Of a stretch of DNA of 64,000 nt, positions 53,663 through 60,966 are shown piece after piece. The stretch comes from Bacteroidia bacterium (GTDB lineage: Bacteria; Bacteroidota; Bacteroidia; Flavobacteriales; Flavobacteriaceae). Numbering within the stretch: position 1 is the stretch's first letter; the number at the start of each line of letters is the position of its first letter. A program made the translations under genes and the position numbers. The DNA lies in contig JAUICK010000013.1 in NCBI GenBank assembly GCA_030427865.1, forward strand, positions 32,422-96,421, read 5' to 3'. A model generated the notes under the pieces. It did not search any database, was not told where the DNA came from, and was given only the letters and a program-made list of their open reading frames with translations.

Positions 53663-54856
53663 TTATTCCTTATGTAAAAACATTACTTCAGGTATTACTC
53701 TTTCTAATGTATCTATATTTTCAATTTTTTTCTTATTCAATCTTATATGGTCTAAATACTTCAATTTATTAATTTCAAAAGGTATTTTTTTTATATTATT
53801 TCTAAACATCCAAAACCTTTTTAGATTTTCCATTTGCAAAATAGAATTTGGAAACTCTTCAAAACGGTTGTTACTAATATCCAACCAAGTCAGGTTTTTC
53901 AATTCAGACAACTCATTTGGGATTTTTTTAATTTTATTATGCCCAATTGATAATTCCCATAAACTTTTGATATTCCCAATTTCTATAGGAATAGATTTTA
54001 AGTTACAGTAGCCAACTTTTAAAGTTCTAAGATTTTTCAAATTCCCCAAAGAAGAAGGTAACTCCTCTAATTTACTTGAATTTGCAATAATTGATTTTAA
54101 TTTCTTACAATTCTCAATTTCTTTAGGAATAGATTTAATAGTTGAACCAGAAATAATTAAAACTTCTAAATTTTTTAGTTTTCCTATTTCTGGTGGAATA
54201 GATTTAATTCTTTTCCTTCGTAAATTAAGTTTATATACACTGTCAGGATTTTCTAAAGCTTTTGAAATTGAAAAGACTTCTTTTAAATTTTGAGTAGATA
54301 TTGAGTCTTTCCAATGTTTTTCAGCAATTGAAAGTAAGTATTTATGTAAATAGTAAGATATTTTGAGGTCAGTACTATCAAGTTCTAAGTAATGAATGTC
54401 TTTTTCTTTTGTAAATCTATGACCAGAAATTTGTTTCCTTTCAGTTTTCTCTTTTTTATGACTTATTAAATCAATTGATTCTGATGCTCTAAAATAAGGA
54501 TTGTAAAAATGATATGGTTTTAAATTCTTTGAATTTAGATTGTTGTTTAATTTTTTACTCAAATTTATTAATAGAGGTAGAACAGTATCAATTGATTTTA
54601 ATTTGATCGCCCTTTCAGAACTGAATTTTAATGAGAGTAAAGAGTCCGTTAAATTGAATTTTATTAATGGAACAGCATAACTTAAATCTTGGTACATATT
54701 AAATCCTCCTGTGACAAGAATTTCATAATTTTCAGTTTCTTTAAATTCTATTGGTTCATTTTTAGAAGTCAGATTTCCTTTTTCTCTATTACAAGAAGTT
54801 CCTAAAAATAATATTAGAAGGACAATTAAAAATTGATATGTTTTTTTTCTATTAAT
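53663..54856 (-). CDS. Leucine-rich-repeat lipoprotein (cassette 6)
   Basis: About 397 residues. The first ATG in frame is at 54697, but the frame extends upstream to 54856 and encodes a clear lipoprotein signal (KKTYQFLIVLLILFLGTSCN), so the real start must be upstream. No ATG, GTG or TTG is available there: an in-frame TAA lies just before, and the first codons are ATT AAT AGA. An ATT start or a small mutation is implied. The mature protein has ~8 leucine-rich repeats (LEVLIISGSTIKSIPKEIEN, LRTLKVGYCNLKSIPIEIGN, LTWLDISNNRFEEFPNSILQ). Likely a surface or periplasmic binding protein. Confidence 0.75.
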   Translation of the reverse strand: MNRKKTYQFLIVLLILFLGTSCNREKGNLTSKNEPIEFKETENYEILVTGGFNMYQDLSYAVPLIKFNLTDSLLSLKFSSERAIKLKSIDTVLPLLINLSKKLNNNLNSKNLKPYHFYNPYFRASESIDLISHKKEKTERKQISGHRFTKEKDIHYLELDSTDLKISYYLHKYLLSIAEKHWKDSISTQNLKEVFSISKALENPDSVYKLNLRRKRIKSIPPEIGKLKNLEVLIISGSTIKSIPKEIENCKKLKSIIANSSKLEELPSSLGNLKNLRTLKVGYCNLKSIPIEIGNIKSLWELSIGHNKIKKIPNELSELKNLTWLDISNNRFEEFPNSILQMENLKRFWMFRNNIKKIPFEINKLKYLDHIRLNKKKIENIDTLERVIPEVMFLHKE

Positions 54857-54884
54857 AGCTTAAATTTTGATGTTTCAGAGTAAT

Positions 54885-55021
54885 TGCACCTAACGTGATT
54901 GTATATGATACGTTGCGTGGTTAAGCAACTAATTTAGCAAATAAAAACCGAATAGAAAATCCGCGAGGATTTTCGTAAGTAAGCCAGTACCAGCAATGGA
55001 TTATATACGGTGTTAGAGCCA
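54885..55021. repeat. Palindromic unit e
   Basis: Begins TGCACCTAAC, the perfect complement of GTTAGGTGCA at 53650 across the LRR gene, and ends GTTAGAGCCA followed by G. Internal GAAAATCC-GCGA-GGATTTTC hairpin; outer stem TGTATATGATACGTTGC/GCAATGGATTATATACG. Core 117 bases. Confidence 0.88.
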
Positions 55022-55025
55022 GTTT

Positions 55026-56330
55026 TTATTTAATTTCAAAGTGTTCTAATAATTCTGATGAGTTGGTCAACTTCTTATTCAAGCGAATCAATCTTTTTAG
55101 CAGAAATACTGTGATTTTTTGAACTTTATAAAGATTGTCAATGTCGATGTGTTTTTCTAAACCATTATGTAAATATTTATTTCTAATATCATAAAAATCA
55201 ATATACATTTTGATTACAGTTTCCAGCTCATTTTTTCCAATTATTTTCGGTAATACTTTTGATTTAACTATAGATAATCCTTTCCCTTTTCTTAAGGGAA
55301 TAAAAAGAGTCTCATAGACAGAAATTATTTTTACTACTCTCTCGTGTAAATTTCTTTCTGAAGAATAATTGCCAATACTTGAAATTGTGTTAATAATTAT
55401 TTTTGACAATTCGTTTTCTGGTGGGCTTGAGATAAATTCTGAAACCTCATTCAGACCAGAGTTAAATAGTCTTTCTATTTTTTCTTTATTCAATGAAGTG
55501 AGTGCAATTCCATCTGTTCTTTCAAATTGTAGATTAAAGTCAAATTTATCAGAGCTTGTGTCATAAATGAATGAATTTGGGAATGTGTCAGTAAATCTAT
55601 ATTCTGCATCCATTATTTTGGATGATGAATTTACAGATTCATCTACTAAAAAGCATTTTAGACAATCGATAGCTAAATTAACTTCTCTTTGTGCATTTCG
55701 TTTTGCCTTATTTTGTATTCCTTTAGAACTAACTTTTGCAATTGGTTTTGAAATATAATATTTAAAGATTAATTCACATTCTTTTTCTGGTTTTTCGGGA
55801 TATTGTTCTTTAAATTTTTTTGAATAATCTAAAAGTAAATCATTCGTAAAAAAAGTAAATTCTACTTGTCCTATTTTGAATGTTGAGTTGATACCTAAAG
55901 CGTGTATTCTAAAATAAAAATTATATTTTTTTAGGTCTTTCTCAAAGGCATCTTGTAAATAGTTTAAAGGCTCATTTTTTGCTCTATTCTCTTTATGAGT
56001 TTCGATTATCCAGTCAAATAAATGTTCCTCAATAAAATTTACTGTTGCGTAGTTTGCATAAGGTTCAATTTCAATGATTTGATTGGCAATATCACGTAAC
56101 TTTCGATAGTTCTGAATATCCAAGCCAAAGTCATTTTTATAAGCTTCTATGGTGTTTCCATAGCCATCAGGTCTCGACCTTTTAATATTCTCGACTTTTC
56201 CCAAATTGAATAAAACAGGGATTCCAATTAAATCCTCATCTTGATTTTCTTTAGATTTTTTTGATTCCAATTTTTTAGTCACTAATGAAACTAAATCAAA
56301 AATTTTATTATTTAACTCGTTGTTCATCAA
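55026..56330 (-). CDS. HEPN-motif protein of unknown function (cassette 7)
   Basis: A 434-residue soluble protein. The C-terminal helical region contains DIRNKYLHNGLEKH, an Rx4H motif (Arg ~383, His ~388) as in HEPN ribonucleases, including those of ApeA-like defence proteins, followed by helices to the end; the N-terminal ~320 residues are unassigned (helical, with a beta-rich part around FKIGQVEFTFFTNDLLL). The combination of a large N-terminal domain with a C-terminal HEPN-like domain suggests an abortive-infection-type RNase, but this is inference from one motif and from its defence-rich surroundings. The start is two bases from the cassette end (56333). Confidence 0.65.
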   Translation of the reverse strand: MMNNELNNKIFDLVSLVTKKLESKKSKENQDEDLIGIPVLFNLGKVENIKRSRPDGYGNTIEAYKNDFGLDIQNYRKLRDIANQIIEIEPYANYATVNFIEEHLFDWIIETHKENRAKNEPLNYLQDAFEKDLKKYNFYFRIHALGINSTFKIGQVEFTFFTNDLLLDYSKKFKEQYPEKPEKECELIFKYYISKPIAKVSSKGIQNKAKRNAQREVNLAIDCLKCFLVDESVNSSSKIMDAEYRFTDTFPNSFIYDTSSDKFDFNLQFERTDGIALTSLNKEKIERLFNSGLNEVSEFISSPPENELSKIIINTISSIGNYSSERNLHERVVKIISVYETLFIPLRKGKGLSIVKSKVLPKIIGKNELETVIKMYIDFYDIRNKYLHNGLEKHIDIDNLYKVQKITVFLLKRLIRLNKKLTNSSELLEHFEIK

Positions 56331-56332
56331 AT

Positions 56333-56650
56333 TGGCTCTAACGTCTCTGTGTATGATGTGTTGCGTTGGTTAGCACTTAACTTTACAAGTACACACCAGG
56401 TTGGAAATTTCTGCGGAATTTTCAAAGTAGACGAGAACAAGCAATTACTTATAGCGTGTGGCGGCTATAGCTTATTTTGACTCAACCAAGATATGAAAAT
56501 ATCTTGGTTGAGTCAAAATAAGCTATAGGCGAAGTTCTTGGCAGTACGAAGCGAAGCGGAGTGTTGTCAAGGACTTTGGCGTTAGCCGCCACACGTTCGA
56601 GGCAAAACGTAGCGATAGCGAAGTATTGCCTCGAACCATTGTTGGGCATA
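56333..56650. repeat. Palindromic unit f, interrupted by a class II unit
   Basis: Begins TGGCTCTAAC (perfect complement of GTTAGAGCCA at 55012) and ends GTTGGGCATA plus G. Compared with unit c, which reads ACTTATAGC-CATTGTTAG, this unit reads ACTTATAGC, then 181 inserted bases (56456-56636), then CATTGTTGG. The total core is 298 bases. Confidence 0.85.
56456..56636. repeat. Class II palindromic unit inserted in unit f
   Basis: Outer stem GTGTGGCGGCTA/TAGCCGCCACAC (12 bp) encloses a perfect hairpin with 30-bp arms and a GAAA loop (56465-56494 and 56499-56528), and a second, wobble-containing stem (AAGTTCTTGGCAGTAC/GTGTTGTCAAGGACTT). It is followed by GTTCGAGGCA...TGCCTCGAAC (56595-56636), a gene-free mini-segment with cassette-like complementary ends. 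A second copy starts at 63874, and a fragment lies at 31809. Confidence 0.85.
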
Positions 56651-56654
56651 GTTT

Positions 56655-57692
56655 TTATTCTTCTTCGTGGATTTCATCATATGAATATTTTTCTCCCTTG
56701 TAAAAAGGTGTCAAATAATCTTTAGGTTCATTATAGAATTTTTCAAATATATCATCACTCAATTGCGAAACTTCATAGATGTATGATCCGTCAGGATTGT
56801 AATCTTTAAGAATACTGTGTTGTAGTTCCCATTCGTAATGGTAACCTCTATGACTATTAAAATCCTCCTGTTTTAAATCATCTAACTTCTTTTTCTTTAA
56901 AGCTTTTTGATAAGCGTTTTTTACCTTTTCGATTCCAAGTTTTACACTTTCTAAATCGTTTATATAATTTTCTGTTTGCACTTGCATTAAACCAAGTGAG
57001 TGTTTCTTTTTCGTTAACTTAAAGCTTACGTTTTCTACTATTCTTGCTGCTTTTGGTCTATTGAAATCCTCATATATTATTAAACCATAAATTATTGATT
57101 TAAGTTTTTCATTTTTGACTTGTTCACTTATTATTCCGTCATATTTATTCTTGAAATGTTTAAATCTATTTTCCAAATAGTTTTCTTTTCGCTTTATGGT
57201 TTTATCTGACGATATTCTAATTTGGTTAAGAGTGTGAAATAGAAATATTAAAATGATAATCCATAATTCATTTGAAACTGTCTCGAAATCTGGAAGAATG
57301 TTTTCTTTTTTGTAAATGATTTCAGTGTAAGCAAAATATGAAATTGAAATTATTGATATCCAATAAAGTATTTGACGATACCAATTCATTAGCAGACCTC
57401 GGTTTGTAATTAGATTAAAACCTAATCTAAAAATCACATAGTAAATTGAAATGAAGTAAGCATTGGTAACATATTTGTCCAATCCAATTTTATAAAGAAC
57501 AGCAGAAACTATAAAAAGATATACAATTGGACTTATTATTCTGAAGAGGAAATTAAATGCGGGTGCTTCTTCAACCTTCAAGAACATTGAGATTTGCATA
57601 TATCCAACTGAATAGGAATGTCTTCCAATCCAATTTATAATAAAGAATAGAATTATTCCTAAAATCAAATGTAATATGTGAATTTCTATCAT
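56655..57692 (-). CDS. Multi-helix membrane protein with a lysozyme-like motif (cassette 8)
   Basis: A 345-residue protein. The N-terminal ~160 residues hold about five membrane helices (LHLILGIILFFIINWIG, IISPIVYLFIVSAVLYKIG, AYFISIYYVIFRLGFN, ILYWISIISISYFAY, LWIIILIFLFHTLN). The soluble C-terminal part has IYEDFNRPKAARIVENVSFK and KKHSLGLMQVQT; an early Glu plus SxGLMQV resembles the catalytic Glu and GLMQ loop of lytic transglycosylases. A membrane-anchored cell-wall-cutting effector is possible, but the match is short and I treat it as a hint only. The start lies 11 bases from the cassette end. Confidence 0.65.
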   Translation of the reverse strand: MIEIHILHLILGIILFFIINWIGRHSYSVGYMQISMFLKVEEAPAFNFLFRIISPIVYLFIVSAVLYKIGLDKYVTNAYFISIYYVIFRLGFNLITNRGLLMNWYRQILYWISIISISYFAYTEIIYKKENILPDFETVSNELWIIILIFLFHTLNQIRISSDKTIKRKENYLENRFKHFKNKYDGIISEQVKNEKLKSIIYGLIIYEDFNRPKAARIVENVSFKLTKKKHSLGLMQVQTENYINDLESVKLGIEKVKNAYQKALKKKKLDDLKQEDFNSHRGYHYEWELQHSILKDYNPDGSYIYEVSQLSDDIFEKFYNEPKDYLTPFYKGEKYSYDEIHEEE

Positions 57693-57702
57693 TTGTTCAA
57701 AT

Positions 57703-57841
57703 TATGCACAACGTGTTTGTATAAGATTAGTTGCGGTTTTGTGTGCGAGGATTTTCCGAAGGAAAATCAGACGTAACAAAAGCGCAACAACCTTTGTGTA
57801 AGCCTAAAATAAGCAATTAATTTTATACGTTGTTGTAAACC
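57703..57841. repeat. Palindromic unit g
   Basis: Begins TATGCACAAC (one mismatch to GTTGGGCATA at 56641) and ends GTTGTAAACC plus G. Outer stem TGTATAAGATTAGTTGC/GCAATTAATTTTATACG with G-T pairs; internal hairpin GGATTTTCC-GAA-GGAAAATC. Core 119 bases. Confidence 0.88.
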
Positions 57842-57842
57842 G

Positions 57843-58579
57843 TTATTCTTTTCCATAATTAGGTGAAAAATGAATTTCACAATTCGGTAACACTTTTGAT
57901 AATTCATTCACATCTGATTGATAAACTCCTGTTCCCGACATTCACAATTCTTTAAGATTTATAAGTTTTTCCATTGATTTTGGTAATTCTTCTATTTCTG
58001 GGTTTACTTGAATAGATAACTTTTTTAAATTTATTAAATTTCCTATTTCATCTGGGATTTTAGTTAAAAGCCCACAGCACTTAAATTCAGCTTTTCAAGA
58101 GATTTGATTTCTAAAATTTCCTCTGGTAAAATTTTAAAAGTATAGCTACTTAAATCTAATTCTTTGAGTTTGTTTAACTTTTTAATTCCATTGATATTCG
58201 GTAATTCTAAATCCTCTTTAGGTGCACCATAGATTGTTAAAATTTCTAATTTTTTTAATTCAAACAGTTCAATAGGGAATGAGCTAATTTCATTCCAAGA
58301 CAAATTCAGTCGTTTTAAGTTTTCTAATTTTTTAATATCAGATGTAAGTGATTTTAAGTCGGTATTAAATAAATCCAACTCTTCTAATTCGTCTAATTCA
58401 AAAAGTTCGCAAGGCAAGTTTTGCAGTTTGATTGCTTTAAAACTAATCGTTTTATTTGCTTTTGCGTTAGCTAACATAGAATCGGTTAGTTTAAAAGATT
58501 CGTCACAATCTTTCAGTTTTTCACAAGAGCTAATAACTAAAGCTATCAACAAAAAATAAATTACTTTTCTTGAATTCAT
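57843..58579 (-). pseudogene. Frameshifted leucine-rich-repeat lipoprotein (cassette 9)
   Basis: ATG 58579 gives a lipoprotein signal (MNSRKVIYFLLIALVISSCE) and leucine-rich repeats (LEELDLFNTDLKSLTSDIKK, LKRLNLSWNEISSFPIELFE). The frame stops at 58064, but the LRR pattern continues in another frame (CGLLTKIPDEIGNLINLKKL, then IEELPKSMEKLINLKEL) after a one-base deletion near 58077. That frame meets a TGA at 57942-57944 and then continues (MSGTGVYQSDVNELSKVL...FSPNYGKE) to a natural stop at 57843. Thus one frameshift and one nonsense change have damaged it. The intact gene would encode ~246 residues. A 213-residue ORF reading from 58705 exists but its leader is not signal-like. Confidence 0.75.
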
Positions 58580-58604
58580 TTCGGATTTTTCGGTTCTGTG
58601 TAAT

Positions 58605-58730
58605 GGTTTACAACGTGTTTGTGTACGAAAAGTTGCGTTGTTTAACGCTATAAATTTACTAAATAAAATCCGAAAGGATTTTCGTAAGTAGGCTTTTACC
58701 AGCAATTTTTTTTACACGGTGTTAGCACCA
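58605..58730. repeat. Palindromic unit h
   Basis: Begins GGTTTACAAC (perfect complement of GTTGTAAACC at 57832) and ends GTTAGCACCA plus G. Internal AAAATCCGAAAGGATTTT hairpin. At 106 bases the shortest core. Confidence 0.88.
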
Positions 58731-58735
58731 GTTTT

Positions 58736-59380
58736 TTATTTTCCTTCGTTAAATTCAATAAAATTTTCAATTCCTTTTTTATTCGGTTTTTTTATGATTT
58801 TATTCAAAAATTTAATTTCTTTCGAATTCAAATTGATAGTTTTTTCTAATTTCACAATGAATTTCATAAACCCAAATTCGTACACAATTTTTTCAGGCAA
58901 AACTCCAGTTTCATTTATGAATTCGTTAAAACAATGCTCTCCAAGTTTATTAAGATTCAAACTTTCAAGTTTCATTTTTTCAGGATTATAGTAATAGTTG
59001 TAATTTCCTGATTTAGTTTTAAAAGTAATTGTGTTTTTAGATTCAGATTTTTTAGTTTTAATTTCAGGCTTATTATAATCTCCTTTTTTTTCAGATATTA
59101 TTCCATTTTTGTCAAATAATATTAATTCGTTTTTTTTATTATTAAATATACTTGACTGAATAAAATTATTTGATTTTTCAATAAATCTCAAAGCTCCTTT
59201 TTCTGTATAAAACACTTTAAAAGATTTTGAAAATTGAAATTCAGGATTATCTTTTAGTTTTTCAGCGATTGCTTTATTTGTAATTTCAACATCGAAAGAA
59301 TATTCAATTCCAATATTATTTTCTTGACTAAATATTCTAAAAGTTATAAATATAAATAACAGTAATAATTTTCCTTTCAT
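58736..59380 (-). CDS. Secreted protein of unknown function (cassette 10)
   Basis: A 214-residue protein with a signal peptide (MKGKLLLLFIFITFRIFSQ). The mature part is beta-strand rich with a central lysine-rich loop (DYNKPEIKTKKSESKNTITF, GNYNYYYNPEKM) and GEHCFNEFINETGVLPEKI near the end. The layout recalls GLPGLI-type secreted proteins of Bacteroidota (periplasmic, beta-rich, ~210-280 residues) but the name-giving motif is not visible. The start is 16 bases inside the cassette end. Confidence 0.65.
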   Translation of the reverse strand: MKGKLLLLFIFITFRIFSQENNIGIEYSFDVEITNKAIAEKLKDNPEFQFSKSFKVFYTEKGALRFIEKSNNFIQSSIFNNKKNELILFDKNGIISEKKGDYNKPEIKTKKSESKNTITFKTKSGNYNYYYNPEKMKLESLNLNKLGEHCFNEFINETGVLPEKIVYEFGFMKFIVKLEKTINLNSKEIKFLNKIIKKPNKKGIENFIEFNEGK

Positions 59381-59395
59381 TTCGGTTTTTTTATT

Positions 59396-59532
59396 GGTGC
59401 TAACGAGTTTGTGTATGGCTTCGTTGCGGAAAAATCCGCAGGATTCTTTCCGCCATTTCCCAAAGATAGCGAATAAGCGTTGAATTCCGATAGGAATTCA
59501 GCCGCAATGAGCTATACACGTTGTTGGGTGTA
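59396..59532. repeat. Palindromic unit i
   Basis: Begins TGGTGCTAAC (perfect complement of GTTAGCACCA at 58721) and ends GTTGGGTGTA plus G. Outer stem TGTGTATGGCTTCGTTGCGG/CCGCAATGAGCTATACACG; hairpin GAATTCCGATAGGAATTC. Same subfamily as units a and n. Core 117 bases. Confidence 0.88.
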
Positions 59533-59539
59533 GTTTTTA

Positions 59540-59839
59540 CTATTCGATTATTCGTTTTTTCAAGTCCATTCGTTCGTGTAAAATTCTCGTAATTTCAATT
59601 GGATTTACTTTTGATTTTCGATAAAATATCACGTGTCGATTTGCTTTTAGTCCAAAAAGTTCAGATTTGATTCCGTCATAGTTTTTTCCCAATTCTGGAT
59701 TGTTAGCGATGTCTTGGCAAATATCCAGAAGCATATCATAACATTTATCAGCTTGTTTTTCAGACCAATTCTCGAGTGTATATTCCCAAATTCCGTTTAA
59801 GTCAGCTACAGCTTTGTTGGTCAATTCGTATTTAGCCAT
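59540..59839 (-). CDS. parE: ParE-family toxin (RelE/ParE superfamily)
   Basis: A 99-residue toxin. It matches the RelE/ParE fold: N-terminal YELTNKAVADLNGIWEYTLE, the helix SEKQADKCYDMLLDICQDI, NPELGKNYDGI, and the C-terminal strands FGLKANRHVIFYRK and IEITRILHERMDLKKRI. ParE toxins inhibit DNA gyrase. It starts eight bases inside the antitoxin gene, so the two are co-translated. Confidence 0.92.
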   Translation of the reverse strand: MAKYELTNKAVADLNGIWEYTLENWSEKQADKCYDMLLDICQDIANNPELGKNYDGIKSELFGLKANRHVIFYRKSKVNPIEITRILHERMDLKKRIIE

Positions 59840-60080
59840 TTTTTCTGCGTTTGGCTTTTAATTCCTCAAGATTTTTTTTAGGGTCGAAATCGTGAGCAAT
59901 TCCGCTATCAATTCCTTCTTGAATAGCATTCCTTAACGCAATTACTTTACTTTCTTCATTTTCCAAGAGTCGAAGTCCAGCTCTGATTACTTCGCTCACA
60001 TTTTTATATCGTCCAGCAGAAACTTGAGTTTGTACGAACTGGTCAAAATAATTTCCGAGTGATATTGATGTATTTTTCAT
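59832..60080 (-). CDS. parD: ParD-family antitoxin
   Basis: An 82-residue antitoxin. The N-terminal ribbon-helix-helix (KNTSISLGNYFDQFVQTQ, GRYKNVSEVIRAGLRLLENE) binds DNA and the C-terminal tail (DFDPKKNLEELKAKRRKN) neutralises ParE. The overlapping parE follows. Unlike most cassette genes here it has its own promoter and a palindromic operator at 60097-60127, as needed for an autoregulated stability module. Confidence 0.93.
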   Translation of the reverse strand: MKNTSISLGNYFDQFVQTQVSAGRYKNVSEVIRAGLRLLENEESKVIALRNAIQEGIDSGIAHDFDPKKNLEELKAKRRKNG

Positions 60081-60096
60081 TCCGTTTTAATTTTCT

Positions 60097-60127
60097 CAAA
60101 TATACCAAAATTTGGTAAAACATTCAA
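60097..60127 (-). promoter_or_regulatory. Promoter and operator of parDE
   Basis: On the minus strand TTG (60125-60127), 20 bases, TATATTTG (60097-60104). A perfect palindrome with 7-bp arms, TACCAAA-A-TTTGGTA (60103-60117), lies between and partly over the -7 element, 22 bases before parD; the ParD ribbon-helix-helix is the natural ligand. Confidence 0.8.
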
Positions 60128-60147
60128 ATTTGTAGATTCACTCAAAT

Positions 60148-60288
60148 TACACACAACGTGTTTGTGCATGATTTTGTTGCGGAAAAAGTCGTGAGTCATT
60201 TTCCGCCAAACAACCAGCAATGTAAATATACGAGGATTTTTCGTTAAGAAAAATCCGCCGCAATGAATTATGCACGGTGTTAGCCATA
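60148..60288. repeat. Palindromic unit j
   Basis: Begins TACACACAAC (one mismatch to GTTGGGTGTA at 59523) and ends GTTAGCCATA plus G. Outer stem TGTGCATGATTTTGTTGCGG/CCGCAATGAATTATGCACG; hairpins GCGGAAAAA...TTTTCCGC and GGATTTTTCGTTAAGAAAAATCC. Core 121 bases. Confidence 0.88.
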
Positions 60289-60293
60289 GTTTT

Positions 60294-60815
60294 TTAAAAT
60301 TCAGTTCTTGAGTTATTTATTTTAACAAATTCAAACTTCTCATTCAATTCAAAATTACTCAAAGCTGATTTAAATTCAGTTTTCATTTTTTTATTCCTTA
60401 AAAGTATTTCGAAATTATATTTTTCTCCGTTTTTGTTAGTGATTTTTAAATAGTTCTTATTTCCGTAAATTGAGTGAGTTTTCCAGCTTCCATAATCCAT
60501 ATATTTTAAGAAAATATTTTCTAATTCATTCAGTTTTATTTTTTTCTCAACTCCGTTTAATTCTATTGTTATAAGTTTTTCAGATAATTTAAAAATTCCA
60601 ATTACTTTAGGTTTTATAAAAGACATTCCAAAAAGAAAATATGCTCCAAACAAAATTATTATTAGACTTAAATATTTCAAATATGTGTTTTGGTTTTCTT
60701 TATCAAGTGCAAAAAGATAAAAATTAGCAATTAAATAAAGTATTCCGAAAATGATGGAATATGATTTTTTATGCTCTTTAGTTTTTACAATTTCTGTTTT
60801 GAATTCCTGCGTCAT
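60294..60815 (-). CDS. Two-helix membrane protein of unknown function (cassette 12)
   Basis: A 173-residue protein with two membrane helices (YSIIFGILYLIANFYLFAL and YLSLIIILFGAYFLFGMSFI) and a C-terminal soluble domain of ~100 residues made of short strands (GIFKLSEKLITIELNG, NKNYLKITNKNGEKYNFEIL), which suggests a PH-like fold. No family is recognised. The start is 11 bases from the cassette end. Confidence 0.7.
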   Translation of the reverse strand: MTQEFKTEIVKTKEHKKSYSIIFGILYLIANFYLFALDKENQNTYLKYLSLIIILFGAYFLFGMSFIKPKVIGIFKLSEKLITIELNGVEKKIKLNELENIFLKYMDYGSWKTHSIYGNKNYLKITNKNGEKYNFEILLRNKKMKTEFKSALSNFELNEKFEFVKINNSRTEF

Positions 60816-60825
60816 TTTTGGTGAT

Positions 60826-60966
60826 TATGTCTAACGGTTTTGTGTATGGTTAGTTGCGTGGTTAAGCAACTAATTTAGTAAACAAATACGAGCCCGAGAA
60901 AATTCCGAAGGAATTTTCCAAATAAGCACTTGCCAAAGCAATTAATTATACACGTTGTTAGCACCA
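60826..60966. repeat. Palindromic unit k
   Basis: Begins TATGTCTAAC (one mismatch to GTTAGCCATA at 60279) and ends GTTAGCACCA plus G. Outer stem TGTGTATGGTTAGTTGC/GCAATTAATTATACACG has three plus-strand G-T pairs; hairpin GAAAATTCC-GAA-GGAATTTTC. Nearly identical to unit m. Core 121 bases. Confidence 0.9.

Noticed and set aside
56465..56528. Perfect hairpin as an insertion sequence or transposon end pair
   Set aside because: The loop is four bases and no transposase is nearby; the hairpin is part of a repeated unit also seen at 63,900.
58580..58705. Longer N-terminus for the cassette-9 LRR protein
   Set aside because: It would be read from the palindromic unit and cassette end and would bury the lipoprotein signal that starts at 58579.
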